This document shows positions 22,143 to 34,315 of a stretch of 64,000 bases of DNA, in pieces. Numbering within the stretch: the first letter of the stretch is position 1; every line of letters begins with the position of its first letter. A program made the position numbers and the translations under genes. Under the pieces are notes generated by a model. The model made no database searches and had not been told where the DNA came from. It saw only the letters and a list, made by a program, of their open reading frames with translations. Origin of the DNA: Prunus persica (Eukaryota; Streptophyta; Magnoliopsida; Rosales; Rosaceae); contig NC_034016.1 of the NCBI RefSeq assembly GCF_000346465.2, positions 19,827,548 to 19,891,547 on the forward strand, read 5' to 3'.

Positions 22143-25100
22143 CTATTTTTGATGGCCGGTTAGTTTGTTGATGGTTAACGCACCAAATGGTTCAGAGAGG
22201 TAAGGCTGGGTCCGAGCTGATAGTTCTTGTGCCACATAACGCATCGTGGGTCGTGACTCCGGTTGGGCACGAGTGCAGGCCAAGGCTATGGTCACCACAA
22301 ACACCACTGCCTCTGCCAGTTCACCGGTTGGAGGCTCCAGCCTTTGGTCTAACACATCTTTTAAAAGCAACTCTGTATTGTCCTTCAGTGATTTTGATGA
22401 CTCTAATAAGGACTCAAGCATTTCCCCTGGGTGCCTTCCCATCATGATTTCTAATGCCACCACTCCAAAGCTATACACATCACTCTTATCTGTGACACGC
22501 ATGGTGAATGCAAGCTCTGCACATCAAGAAAAACAAAATTAGTCACCTTCGCCAAGTATTTAGTCAAAAACACTAGCATTTACAATACTTCTCAAGATCG
22601 AAAATGCCTTTAAAATGAACAAACTACACAGTAAGATTACCTGGTGCCATGTAGCCATAAGAACCAGCAACATTGGTCCAGTTAGTTGAATCCGAGCTCA
22701 ACAGTTTTGCTGTTCCAAAATCCGCGAGGCGTGGCTCAAAATCACACTCAAGCAACACATTGTTGACAGAAACATCCCGGTGCACAACTGGTGGAGAACA
22801 ATCATTGTGCAAGTAAGAAAGTGCATGAGCTAGTCCTTGCACAATTTTGACCCTTGTACCCCATCCAAGTTCATCATCTCCTTCCACACCATACAATGCT
22901 TTTCCTAGGCTGCCTCTCTTTAAATACTCATAAACCAAGAACATGGAACCCCTTCTTGAACAGAACCCAAATAACCTAATGATGTTGCGGTGCCTGACAT
23001 GCGTCAAAGTTTTTATTTCATTCTCAAAACTCTGGCGATTTATTGCTGGAATGTCACTAGAGTCGGATATGTTAAGCCTCTTAACTGCAACAATTTGGCC
23101 TGATAGCAACTCTGCCTTGTACACCCTTCCAAATCCTCCTTTTCCAATGCAGTACTTCTCATCAAAGTCCTCTGTGGCCTTCACAATTTCTCCAAACGTA
23201 AATTTCACTTCTCTTTCCCATATACTAGACTCAAAGCTCTCAGACTTAGAACTTCTGGCTTCCTCATCAAGCAACTTGGGTTTTTTTCGGAATATAAGAA
23301 TAAGAGCAATAACAGTAGCAATCACTAATAAACCACAAACAGGAACAAAAACACCAATTAGAATTTTGTTGTTGTTCTTGTTGGACTTTTTGCCTGAAGA
23401 ACTGCATGCACTTAGTCCCTCTGAAGCTCCACACAAGCCAGAGTTTCCAACAAAGGCATTTGCAGGCGCCTTTTGGAAAATCCCACCAGTTGGGACTGGA
23501 CCTGTCAAGTTGTTATAAGAAAAATCAAAGCTGTTTAGACTAAGCATGTTGGAAAATGCTGATGGGATGGACCCTGAGAGATGGTTGTTTGAGACATTGA
23601 GAACCTCCAATTGAGTGAGCTTGGCCAAGTTTGAAGGTATTTCTCCAGTGAGAAAATTGCCGCTAAGATCCAATAAGTACCGCAACTCTAAGTTTCCAAC
23701 CTCTGCAGGGATATTACCTGATAACTTGTTATGGCTCAAGTTCAAGCTTGTTAAACTGTCAAACGTGCCAGACTCAATTGGTATTGCCCCTGTAAAATTG
23801 TTATCAGACAAATCAAGAAGTTGGAGCTTGGTCAATTTGCCTACACTCTTGGGGATTGATCCTGCCAAGTGGTTGCCGCTCAGGTTGAGCCAGAAGAGTA
23901 AGCTTAGATTTCCCAGTTCATCCGGAATTTGCCCTATGAAATCATTAGCTTCTAATCTTAGAGATTGCAATTGTGTCATCTGCCCAAGCTCAGGTGGGAT
24001 TTGACCAGAGATTCTATTTCTAGCCATGTCCATAGCAGTGATATTTTTGCATTCTGCCCACTGTGGTGAGAGAGTACCAACAAACTGGTTGTCACTAAGA
24101 GCAATGAACTCAAGACTGGGATGAACACCAAACGCATTTGTAATGTTTCCAGTGAATTGGTTACCATCAAACCGGACTCTAATTAATCCTGAACAATTTC
24201 TCAAGCACGCAGGCAATGACCCTGTGAAGTTGTTACCATTGACTGTGAGAACTTGCAAAGCGAACCCACTGCACAATTCTTGTGGCAATTCTCCAGAGAA
24301 ACTATTGTTGGAAAAGCTAACATACACCAAATTAGGACTGTACTTCCCAAAATCGCTCGGAATGTCTCCTGATAATTCATTAGTGAACACAGAAAAACTC
24401 TGAAGGCTACTTAGAAGAGAAATGTTCTTTGGCAACTCCCCATGAAGTTGGTTTGTGTTGACATCGAAGGTAGCCAATGACATCATGTTTCCAATCTCTG
24501 GCGGGATTGTCCCAGTGAGATTGTTGTAGAAAAGCTGTAGGCTATGAAGATTTGTGAGACTCCACAGTGTTATAGGAATTGGCCCTGATAATTGGTTTCC
24601 AGAAAGATCCAAATCTTTCAAATCTTTCAAGTTTCCAATCTGTGAGGGAATCGAGGCAGTGAACTTGTTTTGGAACAGAAAAAGGACCTTGAGTTTTGTC
24701 AAAAGCCCAATTTCTGCTGGAATATTCCCACTGAAGCTGTTGTTTTGAAGTTGTAAAGAGACCATTTCAGTCCAATTGGAAACCAGAGAAGGCAATAGTG
24801 GACCAGTAAATGAATTCCCAGATAAACCCAATTCACCAATTTTGGTAAGCTTGGACAAGGACAGAGGCAGTTCCCCACTGAGGAAATTGGAAGCCAGGGC
24901 CAAGTAGGTGAGGTTGGTACAAAGACCAAGCTCATAAGGGATTGAAGAGTTCAAAGAATTGTATCGAAGATCAAGGTATTTGAGCTCCCTGAGTTGGCCT
25001 AAAGAGGATGGAATTGGCCCTTCAAGGGAAGTGTTAAGCAGTTCAATTCTTTCAAGGCCAGATATAAAACCAATATCTTCAGGAATTGGACCACCGAAGT

Positions 25101-25947
25101 GGTTCAGTGCTAAATTAAGGTGTTTAAGCTTAGGAAAGCTTGTTGGCAATGGTCCTTGGAATTGGTTATTGGTGAGATTGAGAAACTCAAGCTTGCCCAG
25201 ATTAGTAAATACCACTTCTGGTATTTGACCAGTGAAAGCATTTTGAGACAAGTCCAGGAATGTCAAGTTCAAACATTTAGATATAAATTCTGGGAATTCT
25301 GAATCAAGACTGTTTAGATAAAAATCAAGGTATGTCAAAGAAGGCATGCCTGAAAATTTAGACCAGTCAGGAGTTTCTAAGTAGTTTCCTCCAAGAATCA
25401 AAAACTGTACCTTTTGGAGATTGCTAAGCTGATAGGGAATTACACCAGTGAGAGTGTTGTTGAAGAAACTCAAATACTGAAGCTCAGTCAACATGCCTAT
25501 CTGCACAGGTATTTCTTGAATGAATAAGTTGTTGCCCAAGTCCAAAGTTGTGAGCTTGGAGAGGTTGCCAACGGCAGATGGCACAGGCCCTGTGAAATTG
25601 TTGCCATTGAGGTTGAATTGGGTGAGATTGAGAAATGGGGTGAAGTTGAAATGGGTTAGTGTTGCAGAGATGTTGAAGTTGGAGAGGTCAATTTGGGAAA
25701 CTTGTTTGGTGCTGTGGTCACAAACAATGGCAGTCCAGTTGCAAAGATTGTTGAGGTTAGTGAGGGACCATGAAGTGAGAGAAGGTGGTGCAGAAGCAAA
25801 GGTGTTCTTCCAAGTTAGCAAAGCTTCTGCCTGTGTTTTTGGTGATGAAATGGCCTTGAATGGAAGCAAAGCAAGCAGGAAAATATGAAGGAGAAGAAGA
25901 AGATAAGTAGGCTTCTGACTCTGAGCAGAGAAAACTCCTCCTTCCAT
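22143..25947 (-). CDS. MIK2-like LRR receptor kinase, gene 1 (intact)
   Basis: Two exons on the minus strand, 25947-22641 and 22516-22143; 1226 residues. A signal peptide ([20 protein letters not shown]) is followed by the LRR N-cap ([20 protein letters not shown]), a long LRR array of roughly 28 repeats up to about residue 800, an NSGLCG cap and a transmembrane helix at about 862-886. The kinase runs from about 916 to 1195: GKGGFG loop, AVKRL Lys, HRDVSVNN near 1056 (RD type), DFGTA, APE across the splice, DVYSFG and SRPTM, so it should be active. Subfamily XIIb; Arabidopsis MIK2 perceives SCOOP peptides and Fusarium elicitor and was first linked to pollen-tube attractant sensing. The ligand of this paralogue is unknown. 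Its first 250 or so residues nearly match gene 5 on the opposite strand. The CESA4 gene is its tail-to-tail neighbour. Confidence 0.95.
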
Positions 25948-25989
25948 GGTGGTTTGACGCGTTAATGTTATGTATGAATTTTATCCAAG

Positions 25990-25996
25990 ATTTATA
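25990..25996 (-). promoter_or_regulatory. TATA box of receptor kinase gene 1
   Basis: TATAAAT on the minus strand, 43 bp upstream of the ATG at 25947, giving a short leader. Supported by position and sequence only. Confidence 0.5.
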
Positions 25997-26039
25997 GAGG
26001 TATAGTGGGTCCACTTGTCCATTAACTTCTTCATATTAA

Positions 26040-28432
26040 AATGACAGGAAAAAGATAGGTCAACTTAAAAGGTCATGCTCATGGTTTTGTATGCATATGC
26101 ATTGGATGGATTTGATTCTTCTGAGTTGCAAGTTGGAATGAATGTTTTAAGAAAGACACTTCTATGAAAAAGGTTAAAAGACATGCGCTGTATATGTATT
26201 CTTTAAAACTTACACACATTCAAAGAGACACATAGCTAATGCTAAAATTAAAATATATATTGCAGTTTTGATGAAGATTGTTGTAAATAATGCTAAATAC
26301 CCAAACCAACCAAACTAGTGGTCCACCATCTTTTTTTTAATATAAAAAATGTTATAGTTTAATTTAATCTAAATTACAGGAAAGATGATTCAAACTCAGG
26401 TGCAGAGTGTGAAGCACAACCGCTATAGTGAACTTGACTAAACCCATGTCTGTTTTTTTTTTTAATTAGCTTTACTATGGAGTATATTTGCACACCATAC
26501 AAAATATATATAATCTTAACCAAAAACAAAAGGAAAAAAAATGCAAAAAATGTATAATGTATAGAAAACAATTTTATCTGTACCCATCGATACAGAATCA
26601 TGAAAATAAAATGAAATTGGTGTACGATCGATTAGAAAATAGAGGGGCCGCTTACATTACTGCATTAAAATATTTTAACGGAAAATGATTATTCAGTCCA
26701 AATGGATAATTATTTGAGGTTAGGAATTACGGCACTTATATATTTTAATTGCAAAAATGATTATTCAGCCAAATGGATGATTAGTTGAGGTTAAAAATCT
26801 GGGCACTAATATATTTTGGAGCGTGGAATGCGGAGCACCCTTTTAAGTGGAATTTTTTCACCAAACATTTGGCATAGAAAATTAAAGTACTTATAAAAAA
26901 AATAAAAAAATAAAGAGAAGACAGATTAACAATCTGATAAGTCATACCATCTAGATTCAAACTAGATGCTTCAACTTCTTAGTCTTTTTTGGATATCTAC
27001 TTTCTCTTTTTTGGCAATTAAAGGAAGACCATCTAGATTCATTTGTACACTATTAATAAAATAGATATAACACACGAGTAAAAAAGAAATGTTAACAACA
27101 ATCGTACACGTGTAAATTCAAAAATTATAAACAATTACTGATAAGAATTATAGATCGACGTATGAACGAACTATGACGAACATCTAAGATACAACAAAAT
27201 TATTTTAAAAATTCTATGTTATGTATTGGATTAATTTCCAACTATACCAACCGAAACATGAACTTCCCAACTACCAAGGATAATGCCACGTAGGTTCCAA
27301 GAAGGGAACCAGCCCCTTAAAAGGCATCAAGTAGTATTAAAACTTTCACCAACATAGTAGTGGTACCAGGCTATGCCAAAAAACACTTGCCTGCTCCCTC
27401 CATCTCTCTACTCACGTGCTAATCACGTGAGTATCAGTCTGTGGAGAGAACTGCGAAATTGAAAATGAAGATTGAAGAAGTTTGCCTGCTGTTGCTGCTT
27501 AGTCCTCCTAGTGAGAATAGGATGACAAGACAGAAGAAAAAAAATCTAGTGAGTGGGACAATGACAAGTCTCCAGGTGCTTTTCAAAGTTGATCAGCTTC
27601 ATTATTCCAAAGTTGAACATGGCAATATCTGCCTTTTTAAGTTTTAATTATTCCAATTTTAAAAGGACTTACTTTGGTTAAGAAATATTGTAATTGTACC
27701 TTCCATAGCATAGCAAAAGACTTCACTGGTGTGGTTTTGATACATACTTGCAGTGGTCCCTGTATTTCTTTGGTATTTCTCGCGGTGATTTCAACATTTT
27801 TCTTATTTTGCAGGGCAACTAGTCGAAATTTTAATCGAAACTGTAATATTTTTCTGCTTCTTTTTTCTGTTTATAGTAGGTAAGGCTAATTTTGAAAGAT
27901 GGTGATCATGAAGATGAATTCCTTTTGAGTCTCATAGAACAATACATAAATAGAGAATCTGCTCGTCTTCAAACTTCACTTTCAATTTCACATTTGTATA
28001 CACAGACAGATATTGGACCCTACCCTACACTTTTTTCAGCAATCTATCACCTTGTTGGAAATTTTTAACATTCTTTCAAGCACTTTAAGGGGCCAGTTTC
28101 TTTTTAGGCCCCAATAGTTTGGTGGTTGCTAACTAGTTTTTGGTTCTTTTCTTTCTGGACAACACTTTGGTTGTTAGTAGGTCGGAAGTGTTACTTTTGT
28201 TGGTAGCTGAAAACTTAATCAAATTTATAACATAGAAGTTTTAACAGAATCTGATTGGATTACATGAGTAATTGATTCGTGAATATTAGTAACACGAGTC
28301 GTCACATACACATAAATAATTGTTATAAATCAACGTTTACAACCGTTCACGTTGACAGGATAGAGCTACAACCCTTAACATTGCATCAATACATAAACGA
28401 TTAGTATTCATATATGTGTGGACCTCTTCTAT
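26040..28432. other. Intergenic region between kinase genes 1 and 2
   Basis: No gene is supported. Features seen: a short repeated phrase (GATTATTCAG..CAAATGGATRATTA) at 26687-26716 and 26758-26786; a tRNA-like box B context in minus orientation near 26388-26400, which may be a SINE scrap; and two G-boxes, 27413-27418 and 27424-27429, within the arrangement TCACGTGCTAATCACGTGA. A short frame beginning at 27465 lies just downstream of the G-boxes but has no recognisable homology. Confidence 0.4.
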
Positions 28433-31400
28433 TTAAAAGTTCTTCTGGTTTTGAAAATTTGCCAACTTGTTGATGGTGATCATGCCAAATGGTACAGAGA
28501 GGTTAGCCTGGGTCCTGGCTGATGATAGTTCTTTTGCCACAAAATCCATGGTCGGTCTTGACTCTGCATTAGTGTGCGTACAAGCCAAAGCCAAGGTTAC
28601 CACAGAAGCCACTGCCGCTGCTGACTGACTGGGAGGAGGCCTTAGCCGTTGGTCTAACAAATCCTTCAAAAGCAATTCTGCATTTTCTGGTAATGAGACT
28701 GATAGAGAAGTTAAAAGCTCCCCCGGATGCCTTCCCATCATTATTTCTAATGCCACCACTCCAAAGCTATACACATCGCACTTATCCGTCACACGCAATG
28801 TGAAAGCCAGCTCTACATGCACATCAAAACAACAAAATCAACAAACATTTTTCTATCATAAACAATGTGTCAATATAAGTCATGTATAAATTGAATATTA
28901 GTTTATTGGATTTTACCTGGAGCCATGTAACCGTAAGATCCTGCTACAGTAGTCCAATTTGATGAATCTGTGCTCAACAACCTTGCAGTTCCAAAATCCG
29001 ATAACCGTGGCACGAAACCCTTCTCAAGTAATATGTTGTTCAAAGTTATGTCCCTGTGAACAATTGGAGGAGAGCAATCATTGTGCAAGTAAGCAATTGC
29101 ATGAGCTAGCCCTTGCACAATTTTCACCCTTGTGCTCCATCCAAGTTCTTCTTCTCTTTCCTCTGTCCCATACAATACCTTTCTCAAGCTACCCCTCTCC
29201 GCATATTCATACACCAAGTACAAGCAGTCCCTCCATGAACAGAACCCATAGAGATTTATTATGTTTCTGTGCCTCACTTCTGTCAAGGTTCGTATCTCAT
29301 TCTCAAAACTTTGGCGATTTATTTCTGGAATGTCACTAGAGTCTGAAATGTTCAGCTTCTTAACTGCAACCACTTTTCCCCTGCCCAACATAGCCTTGTA
29401 GACACTCCCAAATCCTCCTTTTCCAATGAGGTACTTCTCATCAAAATTCTCCGTCGCATTCACAATTGCACCAAATGTGAATTTTCCATATCTTCCCCAT
29501 ATCCCTAAATCAAAACTCTCAGACATCCTAGGACTTTCGGTGTCTTTAAGCTTGGATTTCCGGCTGAACTTTAGCACTGCAGCAGTACTTGTAGTTGCAA
29601 CCACTAATATAACACAACTGGAAACCAGGAGAGCAAGTAGAACCTTGCTAATCTTGTTGGACTTTCCGGGATTTGTGTTGCATGGAGTTAGACCCTTGGT
29701 ATCTCCACATAAACCATCATTTCCAAGAATGGCATTTACAGGCACTTTCCGAAACATGGCACCAGTTGGGATTGGACCAGTTAAGTTATTGTAAGAGAAA
29801 TCAATGTCAACTAGACTAACCATTCTGGAAAATGTTTCTGGGATGCTCCCTGAGAGATGGTTATGTGAGACATTAAGAATCTCCAGCCGTATAAGCTTAG
29901 CCAGGTCTGCAGGAAGCGGTTCTGAGAGTGAATTGCTGCTGAGGTCCAACAAGTACTGCAAGGGCAAATTACCAAGCTCTGGTGGTATTTGACCAAATAA
30001 ATTGTTGTGGCTCAGGCTTAAAGTTGACAACTTCTCAAACTTACCAAGCTCTATGGGGATGTTTCCTATCAAATCGTTTTCGGATAAATCAAGCAACTCG
30101 AGCTTAGTCAAATCGCTTAGACTCTTGGGGATGTCTCCTGTCAAATGATTCTTGCTCAGATTGAGCTTGTACAGTAGGCCTAAGTTTCCCAACTGAGCCG
30201 GAATATATCCAGTCAAGTCATTAGAGTCCAGGATTAGTTCTGCCAATTTGCTCAACTTCCCAAGCTCAGGTGGGATTTGACCAGAAATTTTATTTCTATC
30301 CATCAATAAGCGATTGAGACTTTCACATTCTCCCAATTCTGGTGAGATTTCACCAACAAATTGATTATTACTGAGAGAAACAGAGGTAAGATTAGGATGA
30401 ATACCAAATGAATTTGTAATGCTTCCCGTGAATTGGTTGTGACCAACAGCAACTGTTTGTAGTTTTGAACAATTTCTCAAGCACTTTGGCAATGACCCAG
30501 AGAAGTTGTTACCAGCTACAGACAATTCTTCCAGAGCAGAACCGCTACACAATTCTGGTGGCAGCTCTCCTGTAAAGCTGTTGTCCGAAAGGCGCAGAAT
30601 GCTCAAATTAGGACTGTACCTGCCAAAATCCCTTGGAATGCTTCCCGAAAAATTATTGGCGAACACAGAGAATGACTTTAATTTAGTAAGCCGAGAAATG
30701 GTGCCTGGCAACTCTCCATACAGGTGGTTAGTGTCTGCATCAAATTCCTCCAGTGACACCATATTTTCAATCTCTGGTGGAATCATGCCAGTGAGATTGT
30801 TGAAGTAAAGGTTGACTGTCTTAATATTTGTGAGGTTCCACAGTGTCATGGGAATTGGCCCTGAGAGCTGGTTTTGTGAAAGAGCCAATCCTGTCAAATC
30901 TTTCAAGTTACCAATCTCTGAGGGAATTGATCCAGAGAAGTTATTGTTGTAGAGAAAAAGGTAGTTGAGCTTTGTCAACAGGCCAATTTCTGCTGGAATA
31001 TTCCCACTGAACTTATTGTTTTGAAGTTGCAAAGATTCCACTTCAGTCCAATTGGAGATAAGGGAAGGCAGGATGGGACCTGTAAGATTATTTTCAGATA
31101 AACCCAATTTATTGATGTTGTTCAGATTGGACAAGGACAGAGGCAATTCCCCATTGAGTTTATTGGAAGCCAGGGCCAAGTAGGTGAGGTTGGTACAAAA
31201 ACCAAGTTCAGAAGGGATTGAAGAGTTTAAGGAATTGTTTCGAAGATCAAGGTACCGCAGCTCTCTGAGTTGGCCTATAGAAGATGGAATTTTCCCTTCA
31301 AGGGAATTTTGAAGCAGGTCGATGCTCTGAAGACCAGATATTGAACCGATATCTTCAGGAATTGGGCCACTGAACTTGTTCACTTGTGCATGAAGGTGTT

Positions 31401-32301
31401 TGAGCTTGGAAAGTTTGGAAATGTTTTTTGGAAACGGTCCTTGAAACAGGTTGTTAGTGAGATTGAGATATTCAAGTTTGGCCAGATTGTTACATACTGC
31501 TTCTGGTATTTGGCCAGTCATATTAGTCTGAGACAAGTCAAGGAATGTCAAGTTCCAACAATGGGATATGAAATCTGGGAAATCTGAATTTAGATGAATA
31601 TTATCATGAATATCAAGGTAGGTCAATGAAGGCATGCCTGAAAACTTGGACCAATCAGGAGACTCAACAATGTTTGATGCAAGGTCCAAGTACCATACCT
31701 TTTGGAGATGGCTTAGTTGATAAGGGATGGCACCATAGAGACTGTTGTTGTGGAAACTCAAGTACTGCAGCTCTGCTAACCTGCCTATCTCAGATGGTAT
31801 TTCTTGATCAAAAACGTTGTTGCCCAAGTCCAAGAATGTGAGGCTGGTGAGGTTGCCAATGGCAGATGGAATTTGTCCACTGAAATTGTTGCTGAAGAGG
31901 TTGAAGTGAGTGAGATTGGGAAACCGGATGAAGTCGAATCGGGTTAATTTTCCAGTGATGTTCATGTTGGAGAGGTCTATTTTGGAGACTGTTCTGGTTT
32001 TGGTGGTGTGATGTCCGCACGCAACGCCGGTCCAGTTGCAAAGGTTGTTGATGTTAGTGAGGGACCATGAATGGAGAAGTGAAGGTGGTGGAGAAGAAGA
32101 AGAAGAAGAAGAAGAAGAAGAAGAAGAAGAAGAAGAAGAAGAAGAAGAAGAAGAAGAAGAAGAAAAGCTTCTCTTCCATTTGATCAGGGCCTCTGCCTGT
32201 GCTCTTGGTGTTGGGGATGATGATGCGGTTGTGATCAGTGGCAATGAGGAAAACAGGAAAATGTGAAAGAGGAGGGAAAGAGGTTTCTGAATCATTGGCA
32301 T
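28433..32301 (-). CDS. MIK2-like LRR receptor kinase, gene 2 (intact, polyserine insertion)
   Basis: Two exons on the minus strand, 32301-28917 and 28812-28433; 1254 residues from the ATG at 32301, which places the signal peptide ([17 protein letters not shown]) at the N-terminus. An earlier in-frame ATG at 32379 would add 26 hydrophilic residues and lies too close to the TATA box at 32402-32410. Between the signal peptide and the N-cap sits a run of about 26 serines encoded by a trinucleotide repeat. About 28 LRRs, a GNDGLCG cap, one transmembrane helix and an RD kinase follow ([43 protein letters not shown]). The ectodomain and kinase are the most diverged of the cluster, suggesting an older duplicate that escaped the conversion acting on genes 5-8. 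Role: cell-surface peptide perception by family; ligand unknown. Confidence 0.94.
32092..32164. repeat. (GAA)n microsatellite coding polyserine in gene 2
   Basis: About 24 perfect AGA/GAA trinucleotides within the first exon of kinase gene 2, read on the minus strand as serine codons. Being a multiple of three, length changes would keep the frame. Confidence 0.95.
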
Positions 32302-32401
32302 GGTTTGGACTTGCATTTGCTTTAGTGTTGGATCTGATTTGAGTTTGTCAACTTGTGACATAAAGTTTGGATGGTTCATTTCTTAGATGCATGCATGCTT
32401 C

Positions 32402-32502
32402 CTTATATAGAGAAGAAGCACGAGTTACACATCTCACTTGGACTCTCCCCTAATTTGTTTCACGCGCACAATTTCGGCTTATATAGAGAAGAAGCACGAG
32501 TT
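32402..32502 (-). promoter_or_regulatory. Duplicated TATA-containing core promoter of gene 2
   Basis: A 25-bp segment containing CTATATAAG (minus strand) occurs at 32402-32426 and again at 32478-32502, 76 bp apart. The proximal TATA is about 100 bp from the ATG at 32301. Both copies are exact over the 25 bp. Confidence 0.6.
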
Positions 32503-32719
32503 CCATTTGGGACTGGATTTCACATGTGAAAACTCGCTTAATAATTTGGACTCGGTGTCTATAAAGTGGTAACCGTCCAAAAAATTATTAGCATAAAAGA
32601 AGCTTTGGCTTACATATTTTAAAGCGTAAAAGGCAGAGCAGCCAGTTAAGTGGAATTACTATTACTCATTATCTAGCTTATCAAGTTAAACAAACATTAA
32701 GTAGCTAAAGTGTATGAAG

Positions 32720-32966
32720 CAATTGAGTGACGGAGCTAGAATTCTTATTTTAACATGTGAGTGACGGAGCTAAAATTCTTAGCATGGAGGGCCAAAATTT
32801 CAAAATCATTTCCACGTAAGTTTTTCATCTTCAACTGAGAGGGCCAACACTAATCTAATTGCAGTAATTATATTGCTATATCATATAATTTATAATATAT
32901 TACAAGAGATTGAAAATTAAATGGGGGGCCAGGCCACGGCATAGGCCTTGCTGTGGCGCCACCCCT
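32720..32966. mobile_element. Possible hAT-like element remnant
   Basis: Starts with GTGACGGAGCTAGAATT (repeated once at 32761) and ends with a GGCGCCACCCCTA edge, with GGGGGGCCAGGCC before it. These phrases recall plant DNA-element ends with GGCGGAGC and GCCACCCCTA motifs. Inverted terminal match is weak and no target duplication was found. Confidence 0.3.
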
Positions 32967-32969
32967 AAC

Positions 32970-34315
32970 CACCATATAACTATTACGATATGACTGTAAA
33001 CACACACACACACACAAAATTCCTAATCAAAATCCCAATATCACCAATTAGTGCCTGAATTGAATTCATAAGTAGAAGATGTTATGGTAGGTAGATAAAA
33101 TACTATATGATCTTACAAATTTAATAAAACACATTGCATTAAAACCATTTCCAAGTGCCCAAAGTTCTTTGAACTTGAGTCCCAAAGAACAAGGAGTGTT
33201 TCACCTCAAAAGTTGTGGGTTCAAATCAAGATATGAAAGTAAGCTGTGTAGCTGCGCCGCTTTTCCAAATCAAGAACAACTCAAAAGTTGTCAAAAGTTA
33301 GTTGAATACAGTAAACTCTCAATTTACACGCCTTCAGCAGCAATTCGAAGTTTCCTGGTAGTACAACAAGTACTTATTATGAAGACCGTACGGAGAGAAA
33401 CGAAAAAACCAAAACAAAACAAAAGATGGGTTGTTATTAGTGTTGTTTCTTCTTGGAAAGCCTGCAAACCCTGCACTTTCTAAGTTCCTACTACCATCGA
33501 GTCATGAAAAAAGGGTTTTGACTTGCAATTCAATGGTTTCAGGTTCGAAATTCGTGACACTTTGATAGTGTGTGAGAGCAAACTCCATCCCTTTGTGGCT
33601 TATAGTTTAGACTATTGCTTGAATTCAAAATTAAAAAAGTTCTCACTAGCTACGATTTGTTTGCTTACATTTTTGGGTTGGGCTTACAGAAGGCCCAGAT
33701 AACGAATGTTGAACTAGCCCACTCTAGCCCAACATCATAAGAAAAATGCAGGAGCCAACGGATCTATATGGCGGGAAGTCTTTTCTTTGAAAACTGTCAT
33801 CCTCAAAATCTCACCTTTGGATGGATTCCAAATCGCCAAATATGTTTGGGTCTCTACAACGACTTCCTCCAAAAACCTTCAAATCCTAGGCACCCAGAAG
33901 CCGAGAAATTTAAAAATAAAAATAAAAATAAAAACCCCTAATGTTTTTATAGGTAATGCCCTTTGCTACCTCTCTTCTTTCCATGAGTTTTGTGGGGATT
34001 TGATTAACTAGTTGATTAATTAATTGTTCATGTAAACGAAACATCTGGAAGGCCTAATCATCTATGATGCACTTTTGTCAAGAAGCATGCCTATAGAACC
34101 ATCTATTTTCCTTTTTTTTCCTTTTTTAATTTTTTTGTGAGATAAATGCAAACAGACATTTCAAACGGAAAATAGGGGCCAAGGGAGGACTAAGACCATG
34201 CCAGTCAAGTTGAGGAAACATTTGGAACCACACAACTTTTCATTGTCATAATAATATCTCAATTATGAAACAAGAAATGCAACTCAAATATCAAACACAG
34301 TCGACTGAGAGCACC
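32970..34315. other. Intergenic region at the strand switch of the cluster
   Basis: Minus-strand kinases lie to the left and plus-strand kinases to the right. It contains a short (CA)n run at 33000-33016, scattered GGTTCAAATC / GGTTCGAAAT phrases (33219, 33542) that may be SINE box B remnants, and several GCCCA motifs at 33680-33735. The last 150 bp match the promoter of gene 7. No gene is supported. Confidence 0.4.

Noticed and set aside
22943..23518. 191-codon plus-strand frame opposite receptor gene 1
   Set aside because: Antisense shadow of the kinase and LRR coding strand; similar shadows occur opposite every paralogue.
27465..27647. Small protein after the paired G-boxes
   Set aside because: A 60-codon frame with no recognisable motif or splice logic; kept only as an observation on the G-boxes.
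32036..32266. Polyglutamate frame opposite receptor gene 2
   Set aside because: Antisense shadow of the polyserine microsatellite.
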